Shown: positions 57,901-64,000 of the stretch, piece after piece
Layout of the letters: every line of letters begins with the position of its first letter
Numbering within the stretch: the first letter of the stretch is position 1
Assembly (NCBI GenBank): GCA_000708835.1
Contig: DF236976.1
Location: forward strand, 287,291 to 351,290
Origin: Klebsormidium nitens
Taxonomy: Eukaryota; Streptophyta; Klebsormidiophyceae; Klebsormidiales; Klebsormidiaceae
Direction: 5' to 3'
DNA: 64,000 nucleotides
Made by a program: the position numbers and the translations under genes
Notes under the pieces: model-generated
The model's database searches: none
The model's input: the letters and a program-made list of their open reading frames with translations, nothing else
What the model was told of the DNA's origin: nothing

Positions 57901-59815
57901 ACGTGGCTCTGTCTAAGACTCCAGTAATCAAAAAGTCAAATATCTGGTGACTAACCTGGGCAAAGCTGCTACTGTGATTTCGTAGTCGTCCTGGGCTTTA
58001 GACGAGCACCCTAAACGCACTACAAGCTGTTTGATCTTCCGGATGTGCCCAGCCGCCAGTCAATCATCGCTTGCCGCTCTTCAGTCTTGGCGGAACGGCT
58101 GCCAACATCTCTTTTTCCTCGTCATTCTCATCCTGGTTTTCAAAAGCCGGCTCCGTTCATCTACGTTTTTCTTGCTGTCGAGTTCGAATGCAGAGAGGCC
58201 GTCAAGCTACTCCATTCCCATGTAAACGTCCAGTCGAACCGATATATTTTTGGTTGCCATCGTCTCCTTGCAACCTCTATCCTAGTTTTCGTCCTCTGCA
58301 GGCTCGATAATCCGCAGACGATTAGTCAGGCGACCCAACACGGCTTCCCCGTGATTGTCGCCAACACGGCCGGCTCGTATCTGGATCATCTCGACATCGT
58401 ATGGCGGTCCATTTACATGAACGATCCCTACAAGTGAGCTTTTTGCCCCTGCTCTTCTTTTCCTCTTCTCCTCAACCGGGTCGGATACTGACGTTTTTCA
58501 AAGTCAAGGCTCCTTACGGATTTGGCTTTTCCTTGGCAAGGTTGTTCTTCTCGTGGTGATATACATGCTACTGTAGCACACGAACAGAGCCGATTGGGAG
58601 CAACTAGAGAAACAACGGTATCCATAGGCCGTTCACATTTCTTGTCAGAGCCGGCTGCAACGCTGTACCGTCAGATTGATGTCGAGCTCCTCTCTCCAGC
58701 ACTGTTTAGATACTGCTTTCGATTAGCTTGCCAGACTGTCCCCGAGCTTGTCTCCACCCCCGACCTGACCTGCTCGCCTGGGTCTTGTACACGTTCCGTG
58801 TGCTGATAGCATCTCTCGCCGTTCAATCGGGCCCAACGCGGCTGAGCTTTTTATGGTTCTTCTCGGATCGGTCGAAGTCAGCAAGTCCTGAATGAGAACC
58901 TGTTGGTTATGCTCAATGAATATTCATGAGCTGGTTCGCATCTCACCTTCTGCAGGGGGATCAAGCGCGAGGCGCAGCGGCGCCTGGTGATCGGGGGGGA
59001 GAACTGCATGTGGGGCGAGGACATTGACGCGTCCGACCTGGAACAGACCATCTGGCCCAGGGCCGCCGCGTTCGCGGGTGAGCGCCGTGCACACTCTCTC
59101 GCAAACTCTTTGCGTGTAAATGCGCAGATCCTTGCACTGGTTTCGAACGGCGTCTTCCAGTCGACCTGTATGTGATTGTTCCGAACGAAAAGACCCTTCA
59201 GAGTTGGAGTATAGTGAGAGGTACCTATCGTTGCTGTTACGGTCGTGGAAAGCGGATTGAAATCTGAGAAAACATGGTCTAGCCTTTTTCCTAGAAGCTC
59301 TGAGTTGGGCTTAGGCAGCGCTGCCCAACTCTTCCTTTGCGAAGGAATTGTAGCTCGATCCAGAGATGCTTCTCACAGCGGTCCATCTGACGCCCTACTG
59401 AAAGGCCAGGGCATGAGCGAAGGCTCTGCAAAGACAAAGTGGAGGTTTCGGAAGAAGCGGTGTGACTTGTGTTCGGTAGAGCACGACCAGAGCTCAGTCT
59501 TTCTTGCAGCGGGATACAGATCAGCGTGGCGTAGACTTTGCCGACCTGGACACGTCTTTTTGTCCTCCTCGCTCCTATGACGCAATGCACGAACAAGTGC
59601 GCACCGTAACATCCTCGTTTTGTTGCCACGTGGCAGAGCGTTATTGGAGCCCGGTGAACCACACAGAAGGCTACCAAAACGTGGAGCGCTTCCTGCCGCG
59701 GTACCACTACTTCCGGTGCCTGCTGAACCAGCGAGGGGTGCGGGCGGCACCGGCGGCGAACCACCTGGCGCGGAAGAATCCGGACGGGCCAGGAAGCTGC
59801 TACGAGCAACGATAG
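51996..59815 (+). CDS. HEXO: Beta-N-acetylhexosaminidase, glycoside hydrolase family 20
   Basis: Removes terminal beta-linked GlcNAc/GalNAc from N-glycans and chitooligosaccharides in vacuole, apoplast or secretory path. Sixteen exons: 51996-52427, 53033-53101, 53401-53436, 53858-53969, 54155-54225, 54627-54672, 54991-55075, 55397-55462, 55857-55957, 56402-56461, 56684-56717, 57151-57249, 57737-57796, 58302-58433, 58956-59077, 59637-59815. They give 567 residues with every phase closed. There is a basic N-terminus then a hydrophobic segment (about residues 30-46), which is a signal anchor or long signal peptide. The GH20b domain and the catalytic barrel follow, with HGIETFSQL, DTARHWQPV, NVIHWHLVD, MPEIDVPGHAESW, HAGGDEVN with the catalytic Asp355-Glu356 pair, GGENCMWGEDID and WPRAAAFAERYWS. 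Several exons are very small (34-36 nt). Which plant HEXO subgroup it belongs to is not decided. Confidence 0.95.
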
Positions 59816-62800
59816 CATATAAGTGTCCGGCATAGCAGACAGTCCTAATATCTGCCCGGGTTTGGGAGAGAAGCAGTTCGACGCTTGACGGTGGCCAGAA
59901 GTTGCGCAGCACTCTTAGTACCATCCGTGGAAGTTGCGAATACGTCATGGAACACTGCAAAGAGAACGCGACACTTCGGTCAAGGTTGATTACCAAAGGA
60001 AATCGGCACGCATACACCTTGTTCAACGCATACCCGATCGTCGACATCTAATTTGTTCGATCGACTCATGCATGCCGCTCATCGCTGAGGACCTATCATA
60101 TCCAATTTGAAATTCCATGATTCTTATGATGCATCTCATTGAGTTCATCGTGATGGGAATCAATCCGGTCGAGTCGGACTTTCGACGGCCATTGCGTGAG
60201 TCACCCTGTAAAGCGCGTACACGGGACAGCTACGGTGCAATTTGTCGCGGGGCAATATTCCGGCAGTCTACGCGGAAAATTGGCGCCTTCCGCGTACGAG
60301 ATTGTAATTAATACTGCGCCAAGTGCCGGCCAAGTCCCTGCCAAATAAAATCGTGCGCGGTGCAGTTTCGCCCCAAATTTGGTAGATATTCGCGGAGTTT
60401 TCGAGCACCTGTACGCCCCTACAAACCGTGCATCATTTTAACACTCGTGTAGTAATTATCGGATTGCGTACCGGACCGCGGCAGCTGAGTACAGGCAGTG
60501 GCCGGTTCAGAGTTCGCGGTGAAGTGACGCCCCGGTGATAGAGTCACCGGGCATCCAGTTAGCAGCATTGCATAGGCACCGACACCAGCCGGTGACTCTA
60601 TGAACATTGTACGATAGATCACCGGGGACTTTCCTTAATCTCGGCTTGAGCAGTCCCGGTCCAGCGCCACGGTCTATATACCATGCAGGTAGGCTCTGTG
60701 GGCCGAGGCACTACTACTGTACTAAGGACTGGAGGACTCCAGCCAACGTGAGCATTGTAAATGTATTGACACATCATGCAAAACTTTGAAATCCATGTCA
60801 CAGATGTCCTAGCGCTTGGCAATGCAAGAGACATGAGGGATATAGATCCATGCACCGATTGTAAGGAATCGTGCTACCGTACTATCGATACACGAAGTAT
60901 GTGATATTGCATGATTAGCATGCCAAGCACGCAGGCATTGTCTTCTCATTGATTCTCTGCTTTTTGGGCATGCATGGGCAGCATGGTGCAATGCAGATTC
61001 ACATTTGGAATCACTCAATCTATTGCACATGGTGCAATGATTGCGCGCATGAACTACAACATCATACAAGTGTCCCCGAAATCTTTGCTAGCTTTTATAC
61101 AACTAGAGCAGAGTTTGATTCATGTAAGGAGCTCCCTACACCATTTAGATTCTCAAATATGCCTCGATCAAAATCGGATCTAACAAAATCTAATAGAAGA
61201 CCTGATTGGCATTCAAATGCAGCAACCATCTCTATTGCATCTATCCTCCTGTTGTTCAGTAACCATCGACCGACCTACTTCACTGCTCAAAATTATTGCT
61301 TTCCTGACGCTCTTCCTAAGCGGCTCTTCTACAGCTCAGCAGGTCTCACCGTTTGTCTAGCTACTTCAATGCTTCCTGCCCCGTAAGCTGCAGGTTGTCC
61401 AGGGCAAGCATAGTCTGGCACTTGCAGCACCTTGCTGCCCATCCGCCACCTGCAACGTGAGGAGACGGGTTGCATAAGCTCTGGAGCACATTGATAGCCG
61501 ACCATTGCAACGACTCTGACTTTCAGGAAACCAGCCTTATACGGTTCCCCTCGCGTTCTGCCAACTCAACAAAGAATGCCTCGAAGTCCTGCCTCAAACC
61601 ATATGCAATGGCAGTAACACCCACAGCGGCAGCTCGATCGCAAGAAAGATACAGGATGACTCACTAGAAGACTGCAAGTCTTCAGAAGATCAGAACCTCC
61701 GTGTTCAAACAGCCTTCTGATTCAGATCCAATTTGGGGCATCATTGCGATGTCGCGTCCCTCATCAGCGCAACCGCATGCAGCATGGGGCAGAGAGTGAT
61801 CTTTTCTCCTAAGAGCACATTTGTGATGCTCTGTCGTCATGATATTGTATAACCGTTCTTTGAAGCTATTCGACGCTTTTGCTGCTCCCCCATCAAGGTT
61901 CGCCGCAGATCAGACATCAGAGCCTCCTATTCCAAAGGGATCAGTGTTGAGGTGAATTTGAGAAGAGTACTGGACAATGACTCGCAAAAGACAAAGCAGA
62001 CTGAGAAAGAGGCTGCCGAACTTCCTTAATGAACCTGCGTAATGCAGATCGCACCTGCTTCTTGACCATGCAGAATCACTGTCACGCAAGCCGCCTCTTC
62101 TCGAACTGCTTCACAATGCTGCTAGTCTCCACCAACTGAACACCTGCAAAAGTCAAACAAGTGTACATTGATGAAGCGCAACTGAGGACGCTGGGTCAAA
62201 GCAGGGCATGTGGCTTGTCAGCGCACAATTCTGCAAGTTCTGAATCTTGAATGCATTTCCAGACTCTTTGAAAGCCCACCCGGTCAAATTGAACTACTGT
62301 TCTTTAAGGTCAGGCCATCACAAGATGATAGAGCAACTCCCAAGCACTGAAATCTGAAGCATTGTTATTCAAGATCAGCCTATCACAAACTGATCGCACT
62401 TTCCAGCCTTCACATTCTAAAGTAAACGGAATCAGTCCCAGACTATCTCCTTTTCATGCATTTCAAGTCTCTTGCGAAGCAAATTGACAGCAATCCCAAG
62501 AACCAAATTATGCCAGGCATTAATGCTGAGTAGAAAGAGAAGAGGCCTCTAAAGAGAGGTCTGCAGCTGGCATTGGCGGCGTGGTCAAATGCTATTTTCA
62601 AACAGGCTCAAGGCGTCCGGACAAGACTATGCCATTTCAGTTGTTCAAGTCCTTACAAAGATTGCATTGCAGCCAGACAAAGTCAAGCATCGCTTTAGGG
62701 CTTTGTCCTAGCTGCAACTTTTCATCATTTCCAACATTTACTTTATTTCGATACACTACAGAGTTTCTGAAATCCCTGCGTCCTTCACTCACCGCTGACT

Positions 62801-64000
62801 GTCTGGCGGGCTAGGTATGTGATGATGCCACAAGAGGACCTTTATGTGCAGGTTTCGTTCATCACAACCCTGCTTTGTGATGAACGAATCCCGTCCCTAC
62901 CACCGGGTCGCTATCTCTCCGATCCTGGGCCATTGCAGTGGAACCCAATTCCAACATACAAACATAGCACCGCGCCTATGGGTGGCCTACCCTGTCACAT
63001 TTTCTTGCTTGCTTTGGCTCTCCGCCAGAGAAGCAATATCTTTCATTGGGCAAAGCTTTATGATGAACTGCGCCCCTGATAAGATGCCTGCTGCAGATGC
63101 CCCCTTGCCAAGCTTCCCTGGGCCATTCCTCAGCAGGCTTCTGGCGTTGCTTTGGCGATCACTAGCCCTTCTTCTCCTGGACACTGGACAGTGTCTTCCA
63201 AGCTGTGGCGCCGGCGGAGTCCTTGAGGCTTGAGTGTTGAAGAACTACCGTAGGTAGCCGCAGGCGAGCTTACAGGCAGACTGTAGCCAGTAGTACCACG
63301 CCGACAGGTACTAGGTACGACCTAGTGTCAATGCAACTCCAACTTGACTCGTGGGAGATTGATCGGACAAAAAATGGTGGAAGCACTTGAAGGACCATCT
63401 TCCATGGTGGCGCTCAGCGCCAGTGTATTGATCCACAGAAAGTTTTCAAAGATAGTGCATGCCTTCCTTAGCCATCCATGGTGCTGTTGCAGGAAGGACC
63501 ATCATGTATCTTGCCATGGCAGCCGTTGACACACATTCCCGCAAGGGCTACTTTCAGAGGCGTTTCCCTACAATCGTGCCAATTTATCGTAGCAAGCCCC
63601 AATTTCTCGCACGAGCTTCGTACGGGTGACTCACAAACCACGACCAAGCTGCAGCGCTTTCGGGGCAATATTTAGGTCTGAAAGTTGGAGTATGCTACGG
63701 CGCGCCCGCCGCAATTTGTTGACTGGCGCGATTCTGCGGCAAGGAAGTTTGCACCGTAACGGTCCCGTGTACCTATATGACCCGCAGGTCGAAGCAAAAC
63801 GAAGATCTAGCTTGCAAACTAGTGCATGGCGCTCTACGATTGACTTATAATCGGCGATGTGTACGCCAGCAGTGCGCGCATGCGCACAAACAGAAAGGGC
63901 CGGTGCCATTTTGCATCCGTGTGCGGAATGTATCATGTGCAGTCGCATGGGACTCATGATTACGCACGGGTGGTTGTTTCTGTACATGACAGCAGGCTCA
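59816..64000. other. 4.2 kb without a recognisable gene
   Basis: No frame on either strand shows family motifs or a chain of splice-linked exons. It contains a 13 bp perfect inverted repeat at 60538-60601 and scattered short open stretches. It probably holds the hexosaminidase 3' UTR, intergenic sequence and perhaps decayed repeats. Confidence 0.5.
60538..60601. repeat. Perfect 13 bp inverted repeat (hairpin) downstream of the hexosaminidase
   Basis: ATAGAGTCACCGG at 60538-60550 is the exact reverse complement of 60589-60601, separated by 38 bp. A related GATAGATCACCGGGG follows near 60613. No T-run or gene context assigns it a role. Confidence 0.75.

Noticed and set aside
61523-61660. Minus-strand open stretch of 46 codons with plausible amino-acid composition
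   Set aside because: No start, no linked exons and no recognised motif.

Overview
This is a eukaryotic nuclear window. Its genes are cut by many small GT-AG introns, and CTAAC-type branch-point sequences sit before many acceptors. The protein set points to the green lineage: a plant-type augmin subunit (AUG2), a chloroplast N-acetylglutamate kinase, a thylakoid-lumen DUF1499 protein with a bipartite/Tat signal, a LACS8/9-type acyl-CoA synthetase and plant-type exportin-4. GC-rich exons, compact gene spacing and a bacterial-type aliphatic amidase in a plant-like gene set make a streptophyte (charophyte-grade) alga such as Klebsormidium my best guess. That assignment is inference.

Layout: XPO4 (+, 3' part only, 1-5991) converges on AUG2 (-, 6621-9517). 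AUG2 is divergent from a thylakoid-lumen DUF1499 gene (+, 10227-12267). Two tandem short-chain dehydrogenases follow on the minus strand (SDR-A 13363-16110, SDR-B 17346-21029). SDR-B shares a 0.6 kb divergent promoter with a 12-exon long-chain acyl-CoA synthetase (+, 21622-29854). Chloroplast NAGK is a single-exon minus-strand gene (31234-32295). LSM7 (+, 34579-35961) has a first coding exon that is just the ATG. A tRNA-Ser(GCT) (-, 36841-36922) and a 0.5 kb MITE-like element (37113-37604) precede a 9-exon aliphatic amidase/formamidase-type nitrilase (+, 38085-44143). A 996-residue RING-H2 protein (-, 45465-50168) and a 16-exon GH20 beta-N-acetylhexosaminidase (+, 51996-59815) close the gene-bearing part. 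The last 4.2 kb shows no gene I can recognise.

All coding models were joined by hand; every exon phase closes and the joined frames follow the expected family motifs. The genes are ordinary housekeeping and metabolic functions with no operon-like logic. The neighbours mostly share divergent promoters or converge.

The most unusual signal is structural. In several genes (LACS four times, XPO4, the amidase, and more weakly AUG2 and the RING gene) an intron carries decayed tandem copies of the adjacent exon-intron junction or acceptor region. The clearest is LACS intron 8, where the exon end encoding the acyl-CoA synthetase signature (GYGLTETCA) and its splice donor are repeated five times at a 52-53 bp period. 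This looks like intron growth, or donor/acceptor multiplication, by repeated local duplication across splice sites.
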